Assembly: GCF_006175995.1 (NCBI RefSeq) | Contig: NZ_VDMB01000010.1 | Span: 1 to 64,000, forward strand | DNA from: Desulfobotulus mexicanus | GTDB lineage: Bacteria > Desulfobacterota > Desulfobacteria > Desulfobacterales > ASO4-4 | Length of the DNA stretch: 64,000 nt | Direction: 5' to 3' | Part shown: in pieces, positions 45,853-54,225 of the stretch | Layout: each line of letters starts with the position of its first letter | How positions within the stretch are numbered: position 1 is the stretch's first letter | Notes under the pieces: generated by a model | The model's input: the letters and a program-made list of their open reading frames with translations, nothing else | The model's database searches: none | Told to the model about the DNA's origin: nothing | Program-made: the position numbers and the translations under genes

Positions 45853-46405
45853 AAAGAAGACACTCCATGAAGTGGTGGACAATGCGTGCTGTGGCTCCCC
45901 AGATGACGGCGTCTTCTATGGGATAGCGCAGTTCGGTCCAGTCTGGCTCCCTGCCTGAAAAACCTGAGGCCAGATGGTTTTCCATCAGTATATTCAATGG
46001 TATGTCCAGAACCCTGTCAATTTCTGAAGGATCATGGCGCAGGGGGCCTGAGCCTTGCCACCAGCCGGCAAGAACCTCGATGCACACATTGTTAAGGGTC
46101 ATAAAATGGCCTAGAGAACCGATCATATCAACTTTGTCGGAGGAGATCCCCAGTTCCTCCTCCAGTTCCCGCAGGGCTGTATGTTTCGTGTCCGGGTCTT
46201 CAGGGTCCACATGACCACCGGGGAGGGCTACCTGCCCGGCCCAGGTGTAGTGCGGATGGGCTGCTTTTTGTATGGCCAGCAGCCTGGGGGCTTCATCCGG
46301 TGTAAGAAGGAAGGATACCGCAGCTGGACGTATGCGGTTTCCTGGAGGTCCTGGATGGGGATGGTCCAGTACAATATTGCGGTATATCTTGTCAAAATTG
46401 TTCAT
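45818..46405 (-). CDS. Nudix hydrolase, CoA-pyrophosphatase type
   Basis: Protein of 195 residues. The Nudix box is LPGGHVDPEDPDTKHTALRELEEELGI split as GHVDPE and RELEEELG, with two residues more than the canonical spacing, as in the CoA/acetyl-CoA pyrophosphatases of the NudL type. The upstream RIRPAAVSFLL and QKAAHPHYTWAGQVA strands support that group. Starts in a four-base overlap with the thioredoxin gene. Confidence 0.85.
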   Translation of the reverse strand: MNNFDKIYRNIVLDHPHPGPPGNRIRPAAVSFLLTPDEAPRLLAIQKAAHPHYTWAGQVALPGGHVDPEDPDTKHTALRELEEELGISSDKVDMIGSLGHFMTLNNVCIEVLAGWWQGSGPLRHDPSEIDRVLDIPLNILMENHLASGFSGREPDWTELRYPIEDAVIWGATARIVHHFMECLLSTGNHPLSSCG

Positions 46406-46821
46406 TTATCGTGTTTTCCTGTGTGTAGAATTTCAAGAATCCGAATGAAGGTTTGCGGCGGCACATGGCCGGGTCTGCTGAAAAGGGTTTCTCCTTCTGA
46501 GGAGAGAAAAATGTTGGCGGGTACGCCGCTGACCCTGTATTTTCTTGTCAGGGCCGGGTTGGTGTCCATGTTGATATTGACGCTGATGAAGTTTTCTTTC
46601 AGATAGGCTGCCACCTTCCCATCTCCATGGGTTTTGTTTTCCATGGTCCGGCACCAGGGGCACTGGGGGCTGTAGAAATAGAGATAGATCTGTTTGTTTT
46701 CAGAGGCGGCTGTTTCCAGAGCCTGCTTATAGGGTGTCCAGCTGAGGGACTGGGCTGTGAGGTTGCCTGCAGTGAATAGGAGAAGCAGGGTGGCTGTAAG
46801 AAAAAGACGAACATGGATCAT
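46402..46821 (-). CDS. exported thioredoxin-family protein
   Basis: Protein of 139 residues from MIHVRLFLTATLLLLFTAG; ribosome binding site GGGAG. Signal peptide ends near LTAQS. YFYSPQCPWCRTMEN holds the CPWC redox pair, and VSGVPANIFLS holds the cis-proline. Resembles periplasmic DsbD-gamma/SoxW-like thioredoxins. The CcdA-type membrane protein just upstream is the likely electron donor. Confidence 0.87.
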   Translation of the reverse strand: MIHVRLFLTATLLLLFTAGNLTAQSLSWTPYKQALETAASENKQIYLYFYSPQCPWCRTMENKTHGDGKVAAYLKENFISVNINMDTNPALTRKYRVSGVPANIFLSSEGETLFSRPGHVPPQTFIRILEILHTGKHDK

Positions 46822-46881
46822 GTGTATATCTCCCTGGCTTTTGGTTTGAATATTCAAAAAATCAGCTGATATGTTTTTTTA

Positions 46882-47589
46882 TTATGGAATAAAAACCAGT
46901 CTTCCCATCTGATCGCTCATCAGGATAAGGCCGGTGGCAACAAGAAGCAGGCCTGCGGTGACATTGGCCACACGGATAAAGCCCTTGGCTTTTTTGACAA
47001 AGACCATGAGCCGGGTTGCCGCAAAGGCCAGAAGGGCAAAGGGCAGGGCAAGGCCTGCGGCATAGACTGAGAGCAGAAGGATGCCATATTCCACGCTCTC
47101 CTTTGTACCTGCAATGACAAGGATGGAGCCGAGCAGGGGACCGATACAGGGACTCCATCCAGCGGCAAAGGCCATGCCTATAAAAATGGCAGCCAGGCCG
47201 TGTACGGGCCTTGATTTCAAGTGTATCCTTTTTTCCGACTGCAGAATAGGAATGCGTAGAATACCCATGAGGTGCAGGCCAAAAATCAGCACCATAGCAC
47301 CTCCTGTAATGCGAAGCCAGAAGCCGGTACCGGAAAAGAGCTGGCCCAGAAAGCTTGCCGATGCGCCAAGGGCAATGAAAACCAATGAAAACCCAAGGAT
47401 AAAACCGAAGGTACTGATCCTTATTCTTTGCCTGGCCTCGCTGGAAGGGCCTTCTGCCAGCTCTTCAATGGATACGCCGGAGATAAAGCTAAAGTAGGCC
47501 GGTATCAGGGGAAGAATGCAGGGAGACAGAAAGGAAAGCAGGCCTGCACCAAAGGCTGCAATAAGGGATACGGGTTCTAGGATAATCAT
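46882..47589 (-). CDS. ccdA: CcdA-type membrane thiol reductant carrier
   Basis: Protein of 235 residues with six membrane helices. FLSPCILPLIPAYFSFISG and FAAGWSPCIGPLLGSIL hold the paired cysteines on helices 1 and 4 that pass electrons across the membrane. With the next gene's thioredoxin it forms a reductive pathway to the periplasm, for cytochrome c maturation or similar. Confidence 0.9.
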   Translation of the reverse strand: MIILEPVSLIAAFGAGLLSFLSPCILPLIPAYFSFISGVSIEELAEGPSSEARQRIRISTFGFILGFSLVFIALGASASFLGQLFSGTGFWLRITGGAMVLIFGLHLMGILRIPILQSEKRIHLKSRPVHGLAAIFIGMAFAAGWSPCIGPLLGSILVIAGTKESVEYGILLLSVYAAGLALPFALLAFAATRLMVFVKKAKGFIRVANVTAGLLLVATGLILMSDQMGRLVFIP

Positions 47590-47728
47590 GGAATCATTCC
47601 CGGTGGAAAAATATTAAAAAAAGTGTCATATCAATATTTTAATTGATCAAGTAAGTCTCTGGTACTTTGGACATCTTAAGATAAAGATCCTTTTTCAGGA
47701 TGGAGGTTACAAAGGAAAAAGATCTTTA

Positions 47729-48592
47729 TCACCGTGCGGAAAGCTCAATGGAACGATCCCTTGCCGCAGCAATGGCCTTTACCACAAGGTCCTCAAATCC
47801 GGCGTCCTGAAATACGGAGATGGCTGCTGCCGTTGTTCCGCCCGGTGATGTTACCCGTTGCCTCAGGGTGGCGGCATCGGCATCTCCCTTTTCAAGGAGG
47901 GCAACGGCTCCTTTCAGGGTCTGTACCGTAAGGGTCCGGCTGTCTTCAGAGGAAAGTCCCATTTCCCTTCCTGCCCGTATCATGGATTCTGCCATAAGAA
48001 AAACATAGGCGGGGCCTGAGCCGGACAGGGCTGTAAGGGCATCCATCAGGGATTCCGGCAGCAGGCATACCTTGCCCATGGAAGCGGCAAGGGCCATGGC
48101 CAGTTCCATGTCCGTATCACTGGCCCTTGCACTCCTGCTGATGCCTGACATGCCGCATCCCACAAGGCCTGGTGTGTTGGGCATTATACGGATGGGAATG
48201 AAATTTTCTTTCTGCTCCTGTGTCAGGTTGGTGGTCAGCAGATTTTCCAGTGTTGGCAGGGCAATGCCCGCAGCAATGGAGACCACAAGTTTTCTGGAAG
48301 CCATCAGGCCATAGCGCTTATCTGTGGTCATAGAAGAGAGAAGTTCCGGCAGCTGCTGGGGTTTTACGGCAAGAATAACCATGTCGGATTTGAGAAATAC
48401 TTCCATGTTGTCATCAGAGGTTTCAATGCCGTACAGTTTGCTGATCTCTTGCCTGCGGGTTTTGCTGGAATCCGATGCAAGGATTTTGTCCGGATAAAGT
48501 CCAAGGTTATGACGCAGGGCATGGATCATGGCCTCTGCCATATTGCCTGCACCAATAAAGCCTATGGTTTTTCCGGTAAGTACAGAAGGCAT
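47729..48592 (-). CDS. proC: pyrroline-5-carboxylate reductase
   Basis: Protein of 287 residues. GFIGAGNMAEAM is the NADP site, VKPQQLPELL and MPNTPGLVGCGMSG follow. ALSGSGPAYVFLMAESM and ALLEKGDADAATLRQRVTSPGGTT make the substrate end. Final step of proline synthesis. Confidence 0.94.
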   Translation of the reverse strand: MPSVLTGKTIGFIGAGNMAEAMIHALRHNLGLYPDKILASDSSKTRRQEISKLYGIETSDDNMEVFLKSDMVILAVKPQQLPELLSSMTTDKRYGLMASRKLVVSIAAGIALPTLENLLTTNLTQEQKENFIPIRIMPNTPGLVGCGMSGISRSARASDTDMELAMALAASMGKVCLLPESLMDALTALSGSGPAYVFLMAESMIRAGREMGLSSEDSRTLTVQTLKGAVALLEKGDADAATLRQRVTSPGGTTAAAISVFQDAGFEDLVVKAIAAARDRSIELSAR

Positions 48593-48961
48593 GGATTATA
48601 TCCTTTCAGGGTATGGGGAAAGAGAAAATATACGAGCTTGCGCAAAAGAGGTTGTTTTCGACAAAAAACGGCAGCTTTTTTCTGATCATAGCTCTCCCTT
48701 GACAGTGGAAGCAGATATTTCCATATCAGTTTCACAGGGCTTTATCCAGTGCGTGGATGTGTGACTGGTCCATAATCTTGACGGTTTCAGGGCCATGGCG
48801 TATGCTGCATCATATGTTTAAAGAGCCCTCTTGAAAGTTTTGCTGATGGATTCTGACATAAGTTTTTTTTAAAGGAAGGTAGTTAGTTCCCTGTTGATTA
48901 TTTTCAGGGGAATCAGGGCTGCAATGGTCCGTAAATCATAAAGGAAAAGGGTTTTTTTTAT
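48593..48961. other. divergent intergenic region proC/yggT
   Basis: No gene is supported. The right end carries AAAGGAAAAGG, the likely yggT ribosome binding site. No confident promoter pair seen. Confidence 0.4.
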
Positions 48962-49264
48962 ATGTTTTTACTGGGTAATTTTTTTATGGCGCTGGCTAAA
49001 ATAACGGAAATGGTACTGACTATTTATGTATGGATTCTTATAGCACGGGCTTTATTGTCCTGGGTAAATCCCGATCCTTACAATCCCATTGTACGTTTTT
49101 TGCATCAGGTAACGGATCCTGTCATGGACAGGGTGCGCAGGTGGATTCCTCTGCAGTTTGGTGGTATTGATTTTTCTCCCATAATTATCATTCTGGGTAT
49201 CGTTTTTCTCCAGCAGATGCTGGTATCGACCCTCTACAGGATGGCGATGATGATGGGGGGCTGA
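48962..49264 (+). CDS. yggT: YggT-family membrane protein
   Basis: Protein of 100 residues with two helices. YVWILIARALLSWVNPDPYNPIVRFLHQVTDPVM is the family signature (WVNPDPYNP, then TDPVM). Also found in a cluster with proC and cell-division genes in other bacteria; here it neighbours proC divergently. Role unknown, linked to membrane/cell division. Confidence 0.9.
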   Translation: MFLLGNFFMALAKITEMVLTIYVWILIARALLSWVNPDPYNPIVRFLHQVTDPVMDRVRRWIPLQFGGIDFSPIIIILGIVFLQQMLVSTLYRMAMMMGG

Positions 49265-49330
49265 ATACTGTTTTTAGGGTGTGCCCTGAACTCAGGGGGC
49301 ATGCATGGCCTTCCTTATGGAGACAGAACA

Positions 49331-50413
49331 ATGGCAAGGATAGACGCTTTTTTCAAGCTTATGCATGATCAGGGTGCTTCGGATCTGCATCTTGTGGCAG
49401 GCCAGCCGCCTGCCCTGCGGATTAACGGTGATATGGAGCGGGTCAAATACAAGGTGTTGGGCAATGATGAACTCCGGTCCATGCTGTATGAGATCTGCCC
49501 CGAGGATAAGATCAAATCTTTTGAAGAAACAGGGGATGTGGATTTTGGATATGAAATCCAGGGACTTGCCCGCTACAGGGCCAATTTCTTTCTCCAGCGT
49601 AACGGAGTGGGTGCCGTGTTCAGGGAAATTCCCACCAATATCCTTACGGCGGAACAGCTGGGACTGCCCTCGGTGATTTCCAAACTGGCTCTGCTTCCCA
49701 GGGGGCTGGTACTGGTGACAGGCCCGACAGGTTCCGGTAAGTCCACCACCCTTGCAGCCATTCTGGATGTGGCCAACCGCCATCGCAAAGACCATATCAT
49801 CACCGTGGAAGATCCCATCGAATTTGTGCACACCAGCCAGAGTGCCCTCATCAATCACCGGGAGGTGGGCAGCCATACCAAAAGCTTTTCTGCGGCCCTG
49901 CGCGGGGCTTTGCGTGAAGACCCGGATGTTATTCTTGTAGGCGAGATGCGGGATCTGGAAACTATTTCTCTGGCTATGGAGGCAGCCAGTACCGGCCACC
50001 TTGTGCTGGCCACCCTGCATACCAACAGCGCTGCAAAAACCGTTGACCGTATCATAGAAGTGTTTCCTGCCAACCAGCAGGCCCAGGTTCGTTCCACCCT
50101 GGCAGACAGCATCCGGGCTGTGATTTCCCAGACCCTTTTTAAAAGGGTGGATCAGAAGGGGCGTGTTGCTGCCATGGAGATTCTTATCGCCAATCCTGCA
50201 GTGAGAAACCTCATCCGGGAAGGCAAAACCTTCCAGATAGCCTCCATGATTCAGACGGGTAAAAAATACGGTATGCAGCTTCTGGATGATGCCATCATGA
50301 ATCTTTATACTAAAGGGATCATTTCCGCCGATGATGCCTATTCCAAATCCAATGAAAAATCCCGTTTTGTCAATTTCCTCAAAAATCCACCACTGGATTT
50401 CACGGAAGTCTGA
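49331..50413 (+). CDS. pilT: type IV pilus retraction ATPase PilT
   Basis: Protein of 360 residues. Walker A GPTGSGKST (131-139), Asp box ITVEDPIEFVH, Walker B DPDVILVGEMRD and His box TGHLVLATLHTN are complete. An N-terminal PAS-like domain (GASDLHLVAGQPPALRI) is present. It powers pilus retraction for twitching. Start at MARIDAF with GGAG upstream. Confidence 0.93.
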   Translation: MARIDAFFKLMHDQGASDLHLVAGQPPALRINGDMERVKYKVLGNDELRSMLYEICPEDKIKSFEETGDVDFGYEIQGLARYRANFFLQRNGVGAVFREIPTNILTAEQLGLPSVISKLALLPRGLVLVTGPTGSGKSTTLAAILDVANRHRKDHIITVEDPIEFVHTSQSALINHREVGSHTKSFSAALRGALREDPDVILVGEMRDLETISLAMEAASTGHLVLATLHTNSAAKTVDRIIEVFPANQQAQVRSTLADSIRAVISQTLFKRVDQKGRVAAMEILIANPAVRNLIREGKTFQIASMIQTGKKYGMQLLDDAIMNLYTKGIISADDAYSKSNEKSRFVNFLKNPPLDFTEV

Positions 50414-50452
50414 AATTATTCTTAAAGGGTTTGAAATGGGAAGGGGAATACC

Positions 50453-51628
50453 ATGAAAAAGCAGGAAATTGATCATATTCTTACGCAGATGCTCGATTAC
50501 AGGCAGAATGTGTCGGACCTCAATTTTACCGCAGGACGTCCTCCTCAGGTGGAGAGTGATGGCAGGCTGCTGGGGGTTCCCATAACGCCCCCTCTGCCAT
50601 CCCTGACTCCCTACCAGACGGAAATGCTGGCCCTGACCCTTGTGGGCAGGAACCGCAGGATGGCACGCCAGCTGGTTCAGGAGGGTTCCTGTGATCTTTC
50701 CTATGGGTTGCCCGGTAAGGCCAGATTTCGTGTGAATGTATTTTCCCAGTCCGGTGGAAATTATTCCACGGTTCTTCGAAAGCTGGAGGCCCGCATTCCG
50801 ACCATTGATACCCTTAATCTTCCGGAAGTTTTCCATAAAATTGCATCGGAAAAAAACGGCCTGATTTTTGTGACAGGTGCCACGGGTTCAGGTAAGTCCA
50901 CAAGCCTTGCGGCCATGCTGGATGCCATAAACAATACCCAGGAAGTGCATGTGGTCACCCTTGAGGATCCGGTGGAATATCAGCATCCCCAGAAAAAATC
51001 CACCTTTAACCAGAGAGAATACGGTGTGGATTTCCCCGATTATGTTACAGGGCTGCGTGCGGCACTCCGTCAGGCGCCCAAGGTAATTCTGGTGGGGGAG
51101 ATGCGGGATAAGGAATCCGTGGAAATTGGTCTCAGGGCGTCAGAAACCGGCCATCTGGTGCTGACTACCCTGCATACGGTGGATGCGGGTAAGACCATCA
51201 ATCGTATCATTGGTATGTTTGAGACCGAAGAGGAGAGGCAGATGCGTATCCGACTCTCTGATTCCGTTAAGTGGATTATCTGCCAGCGCCTTTTGCCCAA
51301 GGTTGGGGGAGGAAGGGTCGCTGCCTTTGAGATTCTTGGAACCAGTCTCAGGGTGAAGGATGTTATCATGCATGGTGAGTCTGAAGGTAAAACTTTCTAT
51401 GAAATGATTCAGGCAGGACGCCACCGGGGCTTGTGTACCTTTGATGATTCAATTATCGAACTTTATGAAAAAGGCCTGGTAACTGAAGCCACAGCTCTGG
51501 CCTATGCTTCCAAGAGGGAGTCTGTTGCCCGGGGTATTGACCGGGTCAAGTCTGCCAGAGGAGAGAAAACAACTGATATAGACAACCTTGAAATTGACAG
51601 GGGTTATGGTCGGCGGGAGGGCTTCTGA
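50453..51628 (+). CDS. pilU: PilT/PilU-type ATPase
   Basis: Protein of 391 residues, a diverged paralogue of pilT. Walker A GATGSGKST (142-150), VTLEDPVEYQH, KVILVGEMRDKES and TGHLVLTTLHTVDAGKT. A short charged tail follows. PilU assists PilT in some species; name is by position and similarity. Confidence 0.85.
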   Translation: MKKQEIDHILTQMLDYRQNVSDLNFTAGRPPQVESDGRLLGVPITPPLPSLTPYQTEMLALTLVGRNRRMARQLVQEGSCDLSYGLPGKARFRVNVFSQSGGNYSTVLRKLEARIPTIDTLNLPEVFHKIASEKNGLIFVTGATGSGKSTSLAAMLDAINNTQEVHVVTLEDPVEYQHPQKKSTFNQREYGVDFPDYVTGLRAALRQAPKVILVGEMRDKESVEIGLRASETGHLVLTTLHTVDAGKTINRIIGMFETEEERQMRIRLSDSVKWIICQRLLPKVGGGRVAAFEILGTSLRVKDVIMHGESEGKTFYEMIQAGRHRGLCTFDDSIIELYEKGLVTEATALAYASKRESVARGIDRVKSARGEKTTDIDNLEIDRGYGRREGF

Positions 51629-51630
51629 TT

Positions 51631-52311
51631 ATGGGTGAAGATGGCATGGTTTTGGTGTGTGATGGCTGTGATGCATCCTTCCGTATTCCAGATGGCAAGG
51701 TGCCTCCGGGGAAAACCGTGGGAATGACCTGTCCGAAATGCGGACATCGCAGTTCCTTTACGGCACCTTCTGCTGGAAACGGGTGGCATGAAGATTCATC
51801 CGGGCCTGTACAGGAAAGTACTTCTGATAAGGATGTGGAGCGTAAATCCTTCTCTTCTCTGGTTTTTGCCGAAGAGGAAGGGGATCTTGCCCTTGTTTGT
51901 GTGGAAGATCCGGAACTTCAAAGGCAGATTCAGAAAGCCCTTGAACTGATGGAATATCAGGTGATAGCGGTTAAGGAACCCCACGAAGCCCTTAAAAACC
52001 TGCGTATGCACACCTGTAAGCTGGTCATGGTGCATGAGTCTTTCGGAGGAGGGGAAAGCAGTGAACGTAATCCTGTCCTGCTTTATCTGGAACGCCTGCC
52101 CATGTCCATGCGCAGGGAAATGTTTGCGCTTATGCTTTCCGAGCGTCACAGTACCCTGGATTCTCTCGTGGCTTTTATACGGAGTGTCAATATGGTGATG
52201 AACGTACGTCATTTGCCGGACTTTGAGGGGCTTCTCCGCCAGGGTCTGGCAGATCATCAGCGCTTCTATGAGGTTTTTCTTGATGCTTTAAAGGAAAGTG
52301 GGCGGGGCTGA
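51631..52311 (+). CDS. zinc-ribbon protein with receiver-like domain
   Basis: Protein of 226 residues. C10, C13, C34 and C37 form an MJ0042-type zinc ribbon. After a linker, LALVCVEDPELQRQIQKALELMEYQV starts a CheY-like fold (residues about 85-200), but the usual phosphoacceptor position reads KLVMVHESFG, with no aspartate. It starts 3 bases after pilU, so it probably acts with the pilus motors. Confidence 0.75.
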   Translation: MGEDGMVLVCDGCDASFRIPDGKVPPGKTVGMTCPKCGHRSSFTAPSAGNGWHEDSSGPVQESTSDKDVERKSFSSLVFAEEEGDLALVCVEDPELQRQIQKALELMEYQVIAVKEPHEALKNLRMHTCKLVMVHESFGGGESSERNPVLLYLERLPMSMRREMFALMLSERHSTLDSLVAFIRSVNMVMNVRHLPDFEGLLRQGLADHQRFYEVFLDALKESGRG

Positions 52312-52347
52312 CAGAATCTGTTTTATGATTATGGACAGCTTATTTTG

Positions 52348-52384
52348 TACCCGCCCCTGACCCGGCGGGTATTTTGTTTTTTAT
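52348..52384 (+). terminator. terminator of the pilT-pilU operon
   Basis: TACCCGCC pairs with GGCGGGTA over an eight-base loop, followed by TTTTGTTTTTT. The coaX stop lies within the T-run on the other strand. Confidence 0.8.
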
Positions 52385-53154
52385 TCAATTCTATCGCTCA
52401 GGAGACGAAGGCCCTCCAGGGTGAGGTTGCTGTCTACCACTTCAATGGTGCGGGATACTGCCTGCATAAGGGGAGCAAGGCCACCGGTGGCGATGACTTT
52501 TAGAGGAGCTGGCAGTTCTTCTCGGATTTTTTCCACCATGCCGTCCACCAGAGCGGCGTATCCATGTATTATGCCCGATTTCAGGCTGCTTTCCGTATCT
52601 TTGCCTATCACCTTTGAAGGAGGGTTGAACAGGGCAACCCTGGGCAGTTTGGAGGCCCGCTGGAAAAGGGCATCCGCAGCAATTGCAATTCCTGGAGAGA
52701 TGGCTCCTCCGAGATATTCTCCTGCTTCTGAAATAACATCAAAGGTCGTTGCTGTGCCAAAATCAATGACTATAAGTGCCTGGTGATATCGATGGTAAGC
52801 GGCAACGCTGTTTACAATGCGGTCGGCACCTACTTCTGAGGGATTGGTGTAGAGGATGGGCATCCATCCTTTGACGGAATCCGCATCAACCCAGTGGGGT
52901 GGGGGGGCCTGTATATGACGGCGACAGAAGGCATCAAGTACCGGAACCATAGGCGGGACAACGCATGAAATTATGGTTTTCCGGATTTCTCTAAGGGGGA
53001 TGGCGGCATCTTCAAAGAGGTTTTTCACCAGAACATAAAATTCATCTGCAGTGGTATCCCGTTTGGATGGGATGCGCCAGTCTTTATGAAGTATTGTTTC
53101 CTCGAAAACCCCAATGACAGTATTGGTATTTCCAACATCGATGACCAGCAGCAT
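52381..53154 (-). CDS. coaX: type III pantothenate kinase
   Basis: Protein of 257 residues. LLVIDVGNTNTVIGVFE start, PSEVGADRIVNSVAAYH, IDFGTATTFDVI and GGAISPGIAIAADAL are CoaX motifs. First step of coenzyme A synthesis. Upstream folP is 94 bases away in the same direction. Confidence 0.95.
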   Translation of the reverse strand: MLLVIDVGNTNTVIGVFEETILHKDWRIPSKRDTTADEFYVLVKNLFEDAAIPLREIRKTIISCVVPPMVPVLDAFCRRHIQAPPPHWVDADSVKGWMPILYTNPSEVGADRIVNSVAAYHRYHQALIVIDFGTATTFDVISEAGEYLGGAISPGIAIAADALFQRASKLPRVALFNPPSKVIGKDTESSLKSGIIHGYAALVDGMVEKIREELPAPLKVIATGGLAPLMQAVSRTIEVVDSNLTLEGLRLLSDRIE

Positions 53155-53248
53155 GGAACCTCCTCATGGTGTTTTGGAAAATTGCGTGGCAAGATTCCAG
53201 CAAACAGAACTTTTTGTCAAGCGGCATCTGTCTGTTTCAGAATGTTTT

Positions 53249-54130
53249 TTACGGGAATGTTCCGGAAGGTGCGGCATTGCATATGGCTGTATAAACTTGC
53301 AGCGTAGCACGGGTGGCTGCCACATCATGGATTCTGAGTATGGATGCACCGCTTTGAAAACCTGCAATACTGGTGGCCAGCGTTCCGGCCAGAACCTCCA
53401 TTGAAAGTACATCCGGCTCCTGATGATGACTGGCAGAAAGGGCCCGGATGAATTTTTTACGGGAAGTACCCAGCAAAAGGGGGAAGCCAAGGGTATTAAG
53501 TGTGCTGAGGTTGGCCAGCAGCTTAAGATTGTCCTGCAGGTTTTTTCCGAAACCGATTCCGGGGTCCAGAACAATGCGATTGGCGGCAATCCCACTTTTC
53601 AGGACCTGTTCGCTTTTTGTACGCAGATAGTCTGACACTTCCCTGACCACATCGCTGTAACGGGGTTGAAGCTGCATGGTTGCCGGCGTACCCTGCATAT
53701 GCATGAGAACAAGGGCTGCGCCGGTGTCTGTACAAAGGGGCAGCATGTCCGGGTCTTCCAGCGCTGATATGTCGTTGATAATATCTGCGCCTGCTTCAAT
53801 GGCTGCTTTAGCCACGCTGGCTTTGCGGGTATCGATGGAGATGGACAGGTTCGTTTCCCGCCTCAGTTCCCGGATCAGGGGGATGACCCGCCGGCATTCT
53901 TCTTCTGCAGAGACCTGTGTGGCAAAGGGACGTGTGGATTCTCCGCCCACATCCAGAATGTCAGCTCCTTCGGCAATCAGGTTCCTTGCGTGGGTCAGTG
54001 CTTTTTCCAGAGCTATAAAACGACCTCCGTCGGAAAAGGAGTCCGGGGTGCAGTTGATAATGCCCATGAGTGCACAGCGCCCCTTTATGGAAAGGGTTGT
54101 TCTTGCTGTCTGAAGCATGAGTTCCGGCAT
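53249..54130 (-). CDS. folP: dihydropteroate synthase
   Basis: Protein of 293 residues. MGIINCTPDSFSDGGRF, DVGGESTRPFA, SIDTRKASVA and LDPGIGFGKNLQDN are in order. Joins pterin and p-aminobenzoate in folate synthesis. It follows ftsH, as in many bacteria. Confidence 0.95.
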   Translation of the reverse strand: MPELMLQTARTTLSIKGRCALMGIINCTPDSFSDGGRFIALEKALTHARNLIAEGADILDVGGESTRPFATQVSAEEECRRVIPLIRELRRETNLSISIDTRKASVAKAAIEAGADIINDISALEDPDMLPLCTDTGAALVLMHMQGTPATMQLQPRYSDVVREVSDYLRTKSEQVLKSGIAANRIVLDPGIGFGKNLQDNLKLLANLSTLNTLGFPLLLGTSRKKFIRALSASHHQEPDVLSMEVLAGTLATSIAGFQSGASILRIHDVAATRATLQVYTAICNAAPSGTFP

Positions 54131-54151
54131 GGAATCTCCTCTAATGAAAAT

Positions 54152-54196
54152 ATACGGGCCTTTTTCTGCCTGAGAAGGCTGGAAAAAGGCCCGTAT
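54152..54196 (-). terminator. hairpin between ftsH and folP
   Basis: A perfect 15-bp stem, ATACGGGCCTTTTTC with GAAAAAGGCCCGTAT, with a small inner hairpin. Leftward it is followed by ATTTTC. Probably terminates or attenuates ftsH transcripts before folP. Confidence 0.65.
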
Positions 54197-54225
54197 GAAT
54201 ATGCTTGATAAACGATTTTCAAAGA

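Noticed and set aside
49292-50836. 514-codon open frame antisense to pilT and pilU
   Set aside because: It mirrors two well-supported ATPase genes, has no start signal, and reads as low-complexity His/Gly/Lys-rich sequence.
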